Shown here piece by piece: positions 6,598 to 14,558 of a stretch of 52,541 bases of DNA. Origin of the DNA: a virus; IMG/VR virus record IMGVR_UViG_3300031884_000031, positions 1 to 52,541 of that record, one strand, 5' to 3'. A model generated the notes under the pieces. That model made no database searches, was not told where the DNA came from, and was given only the letters and a program-made list of their open reading frames with translations. Each line of letters starts with the position of its first letter. The stretch's first letter is position 1. Position numbers and translations under genes: made by a program.

Positions 6598-9402
6598 ATG
6601 GCAATACAGAACGCATCAGACAGTCAAAAAGTAGACTACCTTTGGAAGAAGATAGGGTATGGTGTTGCCAAGACTGATATTTCTGGCAACATTGATGCTA
6701 CTAATGAACCATACGCAAGCCCATTACTAATTCGTGCTGACACTCTGTGGCAACAGTCAGGCAGTATTCCTAACGTTGCTCCAACTAGTAATGTAGGTGT
6801 AGTCACTGCTTATCCTACTACATTCCCAATACAGTGTACTAATGACGCAGGTATTCCAACACCAAACTTAACTTGGGTAACAGGAGTTACCAATTGGATT
6901 CCACCTGAGTTTGGGTCAACATATCAGATCAAAGTCTATATAGCACCAGCAGGCCAAGCGGCTAATGTGTTAACCAAAGGCACACAGGTATTTGCTACTG
7001 GTAGTGGTAATAACGACTTATGGTACTTTGACTATAAAGCAGGTATCTTAAACTTTAACAGCAACAACACCCCATACGCAGGCGGTGTTCCTATCAGCTT
7101 TACTGGTAATGCTGTTTACATCAGCGGCGGAGTTTACAGCGGCTTAATTGGATTACCTAACGGTATTGGTAACCTAACAGTCAGTAACACAACAATCTCA
7201 AGTCTTGGTGGTAATATTAGTTTTAACTCAGCTAGCGGATACATTTATGCTGGCAATGCTATTATTGCTAATATAGCTAATCCTATAAACTCACAAGATG
7301 CAGTAACAGTATCAAACTTATTAAGTGCTATTGGTAGTATTTCTTCAATCACAGGTAATCTAAATGTTACTAATAATTTAACTGTTGGTGGATATGCAAA
7401 CATCACAGGAAACCTGTCACTGTCTAGCACCAGTGATCTTTTAATCAGCGGTAATGCAGGGTTAAATGGACAGTATTTGACATCAACAGGTAATGGTCTA
7501 CAATGGACAACGGTTAGTTTTAATTCTAGTCAAATTAGTTCTGGTGCAAGTAATGTTACTGTAACTGCTAACTATGTTAATGTGGCCATCAACGGTAGTA
7601 ATGTTGCATCCTTTAGCAGTACTGGGTTTACCACTGGTAATTTAACAATTAGCAACAGCACACTGTCTTCAGTTGATGGAGCCAATCTAGTACTTAATGC
7701 ACCTGGGACAGGTATAGTACAGATAGCAGGCAGTGATGCACTAGGTTTACCATATGGTAACATTTATACACGCCCAGGAAATCCAACAATTGGGTATATT
7801 CGTTACAACACAGATGCACCTGGATTAGAAGTATGGACAGGTAATGCGTGGCTTGCACCAGGCACTGCACAAATTTTATCTCAAACAATATTCCCTGATG
7901 GTGTTAGCAACGTATTTACATTAAGCAGTAACGCATCTACTACTGGCGTACTAGTAAGTCTTAATGGTACACTACAACGCCCAGGATATGCCTACACTGT
8001 ATCTAATAATAGTATTGCATTTAGTGAAGTTCCACTGACCACTGACATAGTTGAAGTTAGATACATGATCAATGGTCAAACAGTGGTATCAGCTAGTCAA
8101 CTGCAATACGGTAATACTACCAGTGTTGTCTTGGACGCGACAAATGTCACAGTTACTTCACAAAATATTAACCAGTCTGGTAACTTGTCAGTTCAAGGTA
8201 ACATCACCAGCGGCACACTACAAACAGGTGTTACACATATACCAACTAGTGCCAATGTAATTTATGTAGCTAAAAATGGCAATGACAGTTTTGACGGTAC
8301 CATTAATGCACCATTCTTAACAATCAAAGCGGCCTTAGCTGCGGCGGCAAACATTTCTACATCAGGAGTTAGCGTACACGTTGCTCCTGGAACATATTAC
8401 GAAAATAATCCAGTGACTATTCCACAAAATGTGTCATTGATGGGCGACAATATACGTAATATCACAGTTATACCAAATACTCCAACAGCTGATTTATTCT
8501 ATGTAACAAATGGCTGTTATGTTTGGGGTATTACAATTAAAAACTATCTAGCCAACGGATTCAGTTATAGTTCAGCAACTAGCAGTGCTAATGTTTTTGT
8601 TAGTCCTTACATACAAAATATAACATCTAGTACCACAACAGGTACCGCAGTTTATGTTGACGGTAACAACACCAGCAGTATCAGTACCAAAGCAATGATT
8701 GTAGGTTTCTTTACTATTATCAACCAAGGCGGTGTTGGTGTACGATTAAGCAATGGTGCTTATGCACAGTTAGTTAATATCTACACCATTGGCGCTAACG
8801 TTGGTATTTGGAGTGATTCAGGTAGCTTCTGTACACTTAACGGTTCTGACAACAGTATTGGTAACATTGGTCTACGTGCTGACGGATACGGTACACTACA
8901 AAGTTATGGCAACACATCAGGTTATAGTACTTTTGGATCATTTACAATAAAAAATCCAACAGCTCAGCCGCATGTTAACACTGTGATGATTATCAATGGT
9001 GATCCAGCATACTACAGTATTGATAAAATTAATAAAGTAGATGCTGTGACTTATACTATCACAGTACAACAAACATACCTAGGTAATTTGGCACCTAACA
9101 CTAATATTGCATTTTATAATCGCAGTGAAGTTGTGGCCAGCGCACATACATTTGAATATGTGGGCGCAGGAACTAACGCAGCCACAGCACTACCACAGTA
9201 TGGTGGTATACCAAATGCTAACTTAAACGTAGTGACCACAGGTGGCGGCAGTGTAACATATACAGCCACAGACGAAAAAGGACAATTTTGGATTGGGCCT
9301 AATTTAGTTATCAATCAAGCAACAGGCACAATCAGCGGTGCGGCATTTAGTAAGAGTTTATTTGCATTAATGACACCATACATTTTAGCGTTGGAAATAT
9401 AA
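6598..9402 (+). CDS. Large tail fibre with parallel beta-helix domain (934 aa)
   Basis: An N-terminal shaft (residues 1-380) with repeated short G-N-x-x-V-S-N-N motifs leads into the module P-T-I-G-Y-I-R-Y-N-T..W-T-G-N-A-W (about 395-420) and its companion beta domain, as in 3226 and 16033. From about residue 554 to 820 there is a pectate-lyase-like right-handed beta-helix: V-I-Y-V-A-K-N-G-N-D and P-F-L-T-I-K-A-A-L, then A-P-G-T-Y-Y-E-N-N-P-V and V-S-L-M-G-D-N rungs. The C-terminal domain is beta-rich. This architecture is known in fibres of cyanophage-like myoviruses. The helix may bind or cleave a surface polysaccharide; no catalytic set is identifiable by eye. Confidence 0.75.
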   Translation: MAIQNASDSQKVDYLWKKIGYGVAKTDISGNIDATNEPYASPLLIRADTLWQQSGSIPNVAPTSNVGVVTAYPTTFPIQCTNDAGIPTPNLTWVTGVTNWIPPEFGSTYQIKVYIAPAGQAANVLTKGTQVFATGSGNNDLWYFDYKAGILNFNSNNTPYAGGVPISFTGNAVYISGGVYSGLIGLPNGIGNLTVSNTTISSLGGNISFNSASGYIYAGNAIIANIANPINSQDAVTVSNLLSAIGSISSITGNLNVTNNLTVGGYANITGNLSLSSTSDLLISGNAGLNGQYLTSTGNGLQWTTVSFNSSQISSGASNVTVTANYVNVAINGSNVASFSSTGFTTGNLTISNSTLSSVDGANLVLNAPGTGIVQIAGSDALGLPYGNIYTRPGNPTIGYIRYNTDAPGLEVWTGNAWLAPGTAQILSQTIFPDGVSNVFTLSSNASTTGVLVSLNGTLQRPGYAYTVSNNSIAFSEVPLTTDIVEVRYMINGQTVVSASQLQYGNTTSVVLDATNVTVTSQNINQSGNLSVQGNITSGTLQTGVTHIPTSANVIYVAKNGNDSFDGTINAPFLTIKAALAAAANISTSGVSVHVAPGTYYENNPVTIPQNVSLMGDNIRNITVIPNTPTADLFYVTNGCYVWGITIKNYLANGFSYSSATSSANVFVSPYIQNITSSTTTGTAVYVDGNNTSSISTKAMIVGFFTIINQGGVGVRLSNGAYAQLVNIYTIGANVGIWSDSGSFCTLNGSDNSIGNIGLRADGYGTLQSYGNTSGYSTFGSFTIKNPTAQPHVNTVMIINGDPAYYSIDKINKVDAVTYTITVQQTYLGNLAPNTNIAFYNRSEVVASAHTFEYVGAGTNAATALPQYGGIPNANLNVVTTGGGSVTYTATDEKGQFWIGPNLVINQATGTISGAAFSKSLFALMTPYILALEI

Positions 9403-9432
9403 TAAAATAAGTAATTAATAAGGAAATAAAAT

Positions 9433-9765
9433 ATGGCAGCAGCAATTAATAATTTTACCACAGTGACAGCTAATCTAACAGCTAACGTAGCTTCAGTTTA
9501 CAGTACACCTGTTGGATATTCATCTGTGATATTGCTATGTCAAATTAGTAATGTTAGTAATAATGCTATAGCAACTAGTGGTTATCATTTAAGATCAGGT
9601 ACTCCTACAGCACTATTACAAAACTATCCAGTACCAGTTAATGACGCGGTGAGTATGCTAACAGGTAGATTAGTTATGATCTACGGTGACAGTCTGCAAT
9701 TCAGTGCTAACGTTAACTCTGGCGCACAATTACTATTAAGCGTTTTAGAGACAAGCACATCATAA
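9433..9765 (+). CDS. Small beta-rich virion protein (110 aa), paralogue-like to 2913
   Basis: The 110-residue product opens with low-complexity Thr, Asn and Val (N-N-F-T-T-V-T-A-N-L), then a predicted beta sandwich with V-I-L-L-C-Q-I-S-N and G-D-S-L-Q-F-S-A-N motifs. Overall organisation matches the 102-residue protein at 2913. An AAGGA ribosome site precedes the ATG. It lies between the beta-helix fibre and the next fibre, 1 base before 9767. Probably a fibre-associated plug or adaptor; family not identified. Confidence 0.6.
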   Translation: MAAAINNFTTVTANLTANVASVYSTPVGYSSVILLCQISNVSNNAIATSGYHLRSGTPTALLQNYPVPVNDAVSMLTGRLVMIYGDSLQFSANVNSGAQLLLSVLETSTS

Positions 9766-9766
9766 T

Positions 9767-10771
9767 ATGGCAATAGTTACTACCCATTTAGTCAGCGGTC
9801 GTGTTCCGGTAGTTGCACCAACTAGCGTTACACCTGATCGTTATACATATCTAGGACTTAGTCAAGCAGAGCCTAACCTTGGTTACAGTGGCAATGGTAA
9901 CGTCTTAACTACAAATATCTATGGACAACGCATTTGGTCTAGCAATATTAATCTAACTAATATTCAGGTTACTGGAACTATTGTTGCAGGAGCAGTAATA
10001 GCTGGCGGTATTAACCAATACGTTAGTAACACTGTACCCGCAACAGCTGCAGTAGGCGACCAATGGTATGACACTAGCACTGATATTTTATTCCAATATG
10101 AAAATACTGGTTCTAGTAATGTTTGGGTAGATGTATCATCAGTGGCACTGAATACCAACGTTGCTACTATTTTAGGCACAACATTAAGTATCACAGGCAA
10201 CGGCACAATTACCAGCGGATTAACTGTTGGCAGTTTGACTATCAACGGCAGTGAAACTGCAACAGGTACATTGACTATTAACAGTTCAGGAAACCCAACT
10301 GCTATTCTTAACGGTAATGTTTCTGGAGTTGGTAATATTGGCTCAGCGGGTACTACATTTAATACTGTGTTTGCTAAAGCCACAACAGCACAGTACGCTG
10401 ACTTGGCTGAGATATATGCCAGCGACAGTTTATACCCAGCAGGCACAGTGGTCATCTTTGGCGGTGTTGCAGAAGTTACCGCAAGTACAACCAATCACGA
10501 TTCAGCAGTGGCCGGGGTAGTAAGTACAAATCCAGCATACTTAATGAACACAGCAGCATCAGGTGTAGCAGTAGCACTGCAAGGTCGAGTACATTGTTCT
10601 GTGCTAGGCCCAATTAACAAGGGCGACTTAGTGGTTACTAGTGATGTACCTGGAGTAGCGCAACGACTAGATCCTACGCTATGGAAACCAGGTTGTGTTA
10701 TAGGTAAGAGTTTAGAAATAATTACTTCAAATCAAATAGCAACTATTGAAGTTGTGGTAGGGAGAGACTAA
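9767..10771 (+). CDS. Fibre protein with conserved C-terminal head domain (334 aa)
   Basis: An N-terminal adaptor part and a W-Y-D-T-S-T-D..Y module (about residues 95-120) lead to a short shaft. The C-terminal domain (about 205-334) reads A-D-L-A-E-I-Y-A-S-D, P-A-G-T-V-V-I-F-G-G, V-A-G-V-V-S-T-N-P-A-Y-L-M-N, and ends with V-I-G-K-S-L-E-I. I recognise that domain from fibre proteins of marine T4-like phages, where it caps trimeric fibres. Its stop overlaps the ATG of the next gene in a TAATG arrangement, so the S74 protein downstream is translationally coupled, which fits a fibre-chaperone pair. Confidence 0.7.
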   Translation: MAIVTTHLVSGRVPVVAPTSVTPDRYTYLGLSQAEPNLGYSGNGNVLTTNIYGQRIWSSNINLTNIQVTGTIVAGAVIAGGINQYVSNTVPATAAVGDQWYDTSTDILFQYENTGSSNVWVDVSSVALNTNVATILGTTLSITGNGTITSGLTVGSLTINGSETATGTLTINSSGNPTAILNGNVSGVGNIGSAGTTFNTVFAKATTAQYADLAEIYASDSLYPAGTVVIFGGVAEVTASTTNHDSAVAGVVSTNPAYLMNTAASGVAVALQGRVHCSVLGPINKGDLVVTSDVPGVAQRLDPTLWKPGCVIGKSLEIITSNQIATIEVVVGRD

Positions 10772-11595
10772 TGGGATTTCCACAGAACCCACTCAATGGT
10801 AACATAGCAACTGTAAATGGTATTACCTATACCTACAACAGTACTAAAACTGCTTGGCTACGAGCTACTACTACAGGCGCTAATCTTACTGCTAATAGCT
10901 TAACATTAACATCAAATGCTAGTGCTATATCAAGTTCTTCTGGAGCATTGATAGTCACAGGTGGCGCGGGTATTGGGGGCAACTTATATGTTGCAGGATC
11001 ACTATACGGAAATATTACAGGTAACATTAATGGTATCGGTAGTATAAATTCTACCACTGCCGCATTTAGTAATTTAATTTCTACATTGGCAACAGTTACA
11101 GGTAATATCACAGCAGGCAACATTACAGCAGGTAATGTAACTGCTAGTTATTTTGCGGGTGCGTTACTTACTGCATCGCAACCACTGCTAACAACATTAG
11201 CCAATATACAAATTTATTCGTTGGGTGTAGGCACCCCACCATCGCAAACACAAGGTGAAATACGTGCTACAAACCAAATTACATCATACTACTCAGACGA
11301 ACGATTAAAAACACGTTTAGGTAGAATTGAAAACGCTTTAGACAAAGTAGATCAAATCTCAGGGTTCTATCATGAGGCCAATGACACTGCGGTAGAATTA
11401 GGTTTTTCTAAGGTGCGCGAAGTTGGTGTAAGTGCGCAAGAAATACAATCAGTACTGCCAGAAGTTGTTACTCTAGCACCATTTGATGAACGCTACCTAA
11501 CAGTTCGTTACGAAAGATTAACTCCGTTGCTGATTGAAGCAATTAAAGAACTACGTCAAGAAGTTAACGCTATTAAAAAACAGCTTGGCGGTTAA
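10771..11595 (+). CDS. Fibre with C-terminal S74 intramolecular chaperone/peptidase domain
   Basis: A 274-residue fibre ending in a peptidase S74 domain. The motif S175-D-E-R-L-K180 is intact. In endosialidase-type chaperones the equivalent Ser and Lys form the self-cleavage dyad. The domain continues with A-L-D-K-V..I-S-G-F-Y-H, G-V-S-A-Q-E-I-Q-S-V-L-P-E-V and a C-terminal coiled coil. The shaft contains the G-A-L-I-V-T-G-G-A-G-I-G-G-N-L-Y repeat that also recurs in the giant fibre at 16033. The S74 domain should trimerise and fold the fibre, then cut itself off. The start overlaps the stop of the preceding fibre gene. Confidence 0.85.
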   Translation: MGFPQNPLNGNIATVNGITYTYNSTKTAWLRATTTGANLTANSLTLTSNASAISSSSGALIVTGGAGIGGNLYVAGSLYGNITGNINGIGSINSTTAAFSNLISTLATVTGNITAGNITAGNVTASYFAGALLTASQPLLTTLANIQIYSLGVGTPPSQTQGEIRATNQITSYYSDERLKTRLGRIENALDKVDQISGFYHEANDTAVELGFSKVREVGVSAQEIQSVLPEVVTLAPFDERYLTVRYERLTPLLIEAIKELRQEVNAIKKQLGG

Positions 11596-11596
11596 A

Positions 11597-12157
11597 ATGA
11601 CTTTTGATCAATTCAAAGTCATAGACAACTTCATACCTTTGTCACTACAAGAACAAATAAAGTCAACACTACTGGGACCAAAATTTGCTTGGTTCTACAC
11701 TGTAGATGTGACTTATAACGCAGATGCTCCTATAGATCGTAGAAATCCAGGATTTAGCTACTTGTTTAATCAGAATGATAGTATAGCTCCAGACATTGCA
11801 ACATTGGCCTACACTGGCGCAATGACAGCAGGAGTGCAATATACAAATATCCTGCAGGCACGAGCATTCTTGCAACTGCCGCTAAGTGATAGATTTTTAA
11901 CCGCAGGTGTTGATCCTTTACATGTTGACACTCAAACTCCACATTTAGTGGTGTTGTATTACGTTGTAGATTCAGATGGCGATACTCTACTAACTAACAG
12001 CACTCACAGTGATAGCTTACAGGTCGAAGATCATACTATCATAGCACGAGTTAGTCCTAAACAAGGCAGGGCACTGTTATTTGATGGCGGCTTGTATCAC
12101 ACAGCAGAACAACCAAAAGACAATGTTCGCTGTGTTATTAACCTGGACCTAGCTTAA
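11597..12157 (+). CDS. 2OG-Fe(II) oxygenase, prolyl-hydroxylase-like (186 aa)
   Basis: Likely a 2-oxoglutarate and iron dependent oxygenase that hydroxylates a protein or small molecule. Iron ligands are visible as H109-V-D111 and a distal H168, with R178 placed to bind 2-oxoglutarate (L-Y-H-T-A-E then N-V-R-C-V-I-N-L). Length fits the small prolyl-4-hydroxylase-type family. The start ATG at 11597 follows the S74 gene's stop with one base between. An upstream in-frame start at 11534 would overlap the S74 gene by 62 bases and is not chosen. Immediately downstream are the Asn-Cys-tailed proteins, so those or the neighbouring fibres are candidate substrates (inference). Confidence 0.75.
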   Translation: MTFDQFKVIDNFIPLSLQEQIKSTLLGPKFAWFYTVDVTYNADAPIDRRNPGFSYLFNQNDSIAPDIATLAYTGAMTAGVQYTNILQARAFLQLPLSDRFLTAGVDPLHVDTQTPHLVVLYYVVDSDGDTLLTNSTHSDSLQVEDHTIIARVSPKQGRALLFDGGLYHTAEQPKDNVRCVINLDLA

Positions 12158-12165
12158 AATAAATA
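12158..12165 (+). promoter_or_regulatory. Possible late promoter box AATAAATA
   Basis: A one-base variant of the late box overlapping the stop codon of the oxygenase gene, 15 bases before the ATG at 12181, with GTAGGAGA as ribosome site. It would give the Asn-Cys-tailed protein genes their own late transcript. A-rich context makes a chance match possible. Confidence 0.45.
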
Positions 12166-12180
12166 AGGTAGGAGACTGAA

Positions 12181-12468
12181 ATGGCAACAACATTAGGCAA
12201 TGGAATAGTAACATTTGGAGATGGCACTCGTTTGGGGTCAAACGTCATTCCTTACGGTAATATTACCAACCCTAAAACTAACCTTACACAGTTTACTAAC
12301 GATTTAGGTAACTATGGTAATTTTCTTACAGCTAACTCAATTAATACTACTCAGATTAATACAGGCGCATGGGCTAGTATGTATCTTACTTTGACTAACT
12401 GTGGAAGTAGTACTACATTGGGGTTAGCTACAGATAACTGTAATTGTAATTGTGCATGTAACTGTTAG
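12181..12468 (+). CDS. Asn-Cys-tailed small protein 1 (95 aa)
   Basis: First of three tandem paralogues. The N-terminal region (residues 1-50) reads L-G-N-G-I-V-T-F-G-D-G-T-R-L-G-S, then F-T-N-D-L-G-N-Y-G-N-F-L, and is shared by all three. The middle is variable. The last nine residues are CNCNCACNC (DNCNCNCACNC at the end with two more residues), five cysteines alternating mostly with Asn, and the stop codon follows the last Cys at once. The F-G-D-G-T segment is a motif also found in phage fibres. The layout (conserved leader-like N-terminus, Cys-rich C-terminus, nearby radical SAM/SPASM gene) resembles a RiPP precursor. It could instead be a fibre-tip protein that binds metal through its tail. 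Confidence 0.75.
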   Translation: MATTLGNGIVTFGDGTRLGSNVIPYGNITNPKTNLTQFTNDLGNYGNFLTANSINTTQINTGAWASMYLTLTNCGSSTTLGLATDNCNCNCACNC

Positions 12469-12477
12469 GAATAAGTA

Positions 12478-12756
12478 ATGTCAACAACGTTAGGAAATGG
12501 TGTAGTAACTTTTGGAGATGGAACTAGTTTGCGCAGTTCACAGATTCAACTGGCCAATGTCAGCGGAGCGCCAACTAATCTTAGTGGGTTTACTAACAAT
12601 TTAGGTAACTATGGTAATTTTATAGATGCTACAATAATTAACACAGCCAGCAGTGGATATTATAGTGCAAGTGAATATGGTCCTAAATTTTTAAATTGGA
12701 ACGGTAATACTCTGCAGATAACAGCTAGTAACTGTAATTGTAATTGTAATTGTTAG
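12478..12756 (+). CDS. Asn-Cys-tailed small protein 2 (92 aa)
   Basis: Second paralogue. It begins M-S-T-T-L-G-N-G-V-V-T-F-G-D-G-T-S-L and repeats F-T-N-N-L-G-N-Y-G-N-F near residue 40. Residues about 50-80 differ from the other copies. It ends NCNCNCNC, four cysteines strictly alternating with Asn; these are its only cysteines. All are TGT codons in a TGTAAT hexamer repeat. It starts 9 bases after protein 1 ends, and a GGAATAAGT sequence precedes the ATG. The strict alternation and exact terminal position across copies argue for selection on the tail itself. Candidate substrate of the radical SAM enzyme at 14558 (inference). Confidence 0.75.
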   Translation: MSTTLGNGVVTFGDGTSLRSSQIQLANVSGAPTNLSGFTNNLGNYGNFIDATIINTASSGYYSASEYGPKFLNWNGNTLQITASNCNCNCNC

Positions 12757-12764
12757 GATAATAT

Positions 12765-13112
12765 ATGTCAGACATACTAGGCAATGGTGTAGTAACTTTT
12801 GGAGATGGAACTAGTTTAAGTAGTGCTGTCATTCCTTGGACTAATTTTACCAGTCGCCCAACACAGTTAAGTCAGTTTACCAATGATTTAGGCAACTATG
12901 GCGCTTTCTTGACCACTACCGCTAATGTTTTCACTGGTGACAGTGGGTACGGTGCAGGCAATGAATTTGACAATCCCAACGGTACTGTTAATGCCTGCGG
13001 TAGTGGACGCGGGGGTATTGGTCACTTAACCAGCGGAGTATGGAGTCTGACATGGAATGGTACCTATCCGGGGCTAGCTGTTTATAACTGTAATTGTGCC
13101 TGTAACTGTTAA
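12765..13112 (+). CDS. Asn-Cys-tailed small protein 3 (115 aa)
   Basis: Third paralogue, longer because of a Gly-rich middle insertion (about residues 55-95, with G-S-G-R-G-G-I-G). The conserved N-terminus (L-G-N-G-V-V-T-F-G-D-G-T-S-L-S-S) and the F-T-N-D-L-G-N-Y-G segment are present. The tail is NCNCACNC with four cysteines at the very end; one further Cys lies in the insertion (N-A-C-G-S-G). It starts 8 bases after protein 2. As with its neighbours it could be a modified peptide or a virion tip. The variable middle between two conserved ends is typical of rapidly diversifying receptor-facing proteins. Confidence 0.75.
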   Translation: MSDILGNGVVTFGDGTSLSSAVIPWTNFTSRPTQLSQFTNDLGNYGAFLTTTANVFTGDSGYGAGNEFDNPNGTVNACGSGRGGIGHLTSGVWSLTWNGTYPGLAVYNCNCACNC

Positions 13113-13162
13113 AAAATAGTTGCACCTTAACATTAAGATATATATATTAAAGGACTTGTAGT

Positions 13163-13927
13163 ATGGATTTTTATGCATTAACCACAAATAGAATATTACC
13201 AACTAATGATATTAGTATTGTTGGCGATACACTAACTATTAATATTTCTGATGTAACTATGGCCAATAGTTTTGGTAATACCAGTACATCAGATAGTTTT
13301 AGTTTGTCTAATTTGATTAGTAACTATGCTGTAGATCACGGTTGTATTGCTATAATTCCTCAAGGCATGCAGGCCAATGCTAGAATGATGACCATAGAAA
13401 CAACCCAACTCAGCCTAGTAGAAAAGGCTGCACCAGGTAGCAGCTACACATCATATCAAACCACTGAAGGCAAACACTATGCTGGTAGTCCTTACAGCGT
13501 TATTGACAGTCGTTATCGTTCATACGGATATGTGTATATTCTAACACCAAGAATTAACTGTACAGTAGATGAATGTTCAGTGATCTATAGAGACTCAAAC
13601 GCTAATGTAACTGTTAATGGTAGTCAAATAACCCCAACAGCCTCAATAACTTCAACACATGCTTTCTTAGCCAATTGGATGCCCATTACTATCAGTGGCG
13701 GCTCTACAATTACAGCAGGCGATACTGCTACATATACCGTATCAGGTACAGCTAATACAACAATCTATGTCAGCGCAGACATTGGCACAGTTAATCGTGG
13801 GCGAGTAGCAGAAGGCGGGAGTTTTCAATTAAACACAGCAGGACTCGAAGCTGGTGAAACTGTGACAATCAAAGTAGGCTACAAAACTTGGAGTGGAGTA
13901 GCAACTAAGGTGGTAACTCTTGAATAA
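13163..13927 (+). CDS. Ig-like virion protein (254 aa)
   Basis: Family not recognised. The N-terminal part (1-160) is beta-rich with a D-H-G-C-I-A-I-I-P stretch and a paired-Cys segment (I-N-C-T-V-D-E-C). The C-terminal 85 residues look like an immunoglobulin-type or big-domain fold: I-T-I-S-G-G-S-T-I-T-A-G-D-T-A-T-Y-T-V-S-G-T-A, then V-T-I-K-V-G-Y ending W-S-G-V-A-T-K-V-V-T-L-E. AAAGGA precedes the start. Its last codons overlap the TTG start of the next oxygenase gene by 8 bases, so it is probably co-translated with it and may be a substrate or partner. Likely a virion surface protein. Confidence 0.65.
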   Translation: MDFYALTTNRILPTNDISIVGDTLTINISDVTMANSFGNTSTSDSFSLSNLISNYAVDHGCIAIIPQGMQANARMMTIETTQLSLVEKAAPGSSYTSYQTTEGKHYAGSPYSVIDSRYRSYGYVYILTPRINCTVDECSVIYRDSNANVTVNGSQITPTASITSTHAFLANWMPITISGGSTITAGDTATYTVSGTANTTIYVSADIGTVNRGRVAEGGSFQLNTAGLEAGETVTIKVGYKTWSGVATKVVTLE

Positions 13928-14558
13928 CATAGTTTCACTATGGCCAACTAATGTTCTTTATGAGCAACAGGCTGTTGAAGCTACACAAGATTTTTTGTCT
14001 GAAATCTTAGCCATTGGCGAAGAATACGAACTACAACACCCAGAAGCCCACGTGCCTGTGGCTATGCGCAAAAACAAAGAAAATGTCTACAACTTACTCG
14101 CAGATCCTCGTCCAGCCTGTCAACTATTTAAACAGATGCTAAAGTCGCGTATGCTAGACCTAGCGGGCGTAGAAGGATTTTTAAACACTGTAGAATTTGA
14201 AGCTGTTACTAGCCTGCGCAAGTTTGCTCCAGGTGATTATGCTAAACCACACAATCACCGTAGTGTGGACTATGTGGCAGTGTTGTGGTTAGCATTAGAA
14301 GACACAGATCCGCCAAGCAATAACACACATCAACGCATGACAGGTAATCGTTTTCATATGATTGATCCAATGCCCTCACGCAGCAGATTTTTAAATCACA
14401 CTATGTTATTCCCTGTGAGTCCCCGTCCTGGTACCTTTCTAATACACCCAGCATCAACATTTCATACTACAGAAGCCAACCTAGGCTCAGTGGATACCAT
14501 AGCATTGGCTACTAATATCAAAGTTATAGACCCAGCCAGGAACTACGTTACTTTATAA
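13920..14558 (+). CDS. 2OG-Fe(II) oxygenase family protein (212 aa), TTG start
   Basis: Resembles the small phage 2OG-Fe(II) oxygenases with an H-N-H motif (2OG-FeII_Oxy_5-like). Key residues are P110-H111-N-H113, an F-H-M-I-D-P strand, P-G-T-F-L-I-H-P, and a distal H182 (F-H-T-T-E-A-N). The usual Arg of the R-x-S-x-x-F-N ending is absent: the strand reads D-T-I-A-L-A-T-N-I. 2-oxoglutarate binding may therefore differ, or the family assignment may be loose. The start is TTG, chosen because AAGGTGG lies just upstream and no better start exists. It overlaps the previous gene by 8 bases and the radical SAM gene by 1 base (TAATG), so the three genes are translationally linked. Confidence 0.65.
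   Translation: MNNIVSLWPTNVLYEQQAVEATQDFLSEILAIGEEYELQHPEAHVPVAMRKNKENVYNLLADPRPACQLFKQMLKSRMLDLAGVEGFLNTVEFEAVTSLRKFAPGDYAKPHNHRSVDYVAVLWLALEDTDPPSNNTHQRMTGNRFHMIDPMPSRSRFLNHTMLFPVSPRPGTFLIHPASTFHTTEANLGSVDTIALATNIKVIDPARNYVTL

Noticed and set aside
9964-10494. 176-codon minus-strand frame in the fibre at 9767
   Set aside because: Same antisense bias; no start signals, and the plus strand has a clear fibre domain.
12420-13110. Possible CRISPR or tandem-repeat array from the repeated TGTAAT and shared segments
   Set aside because: The repeats are coding repeats in three paralogues, with no regular spacers.
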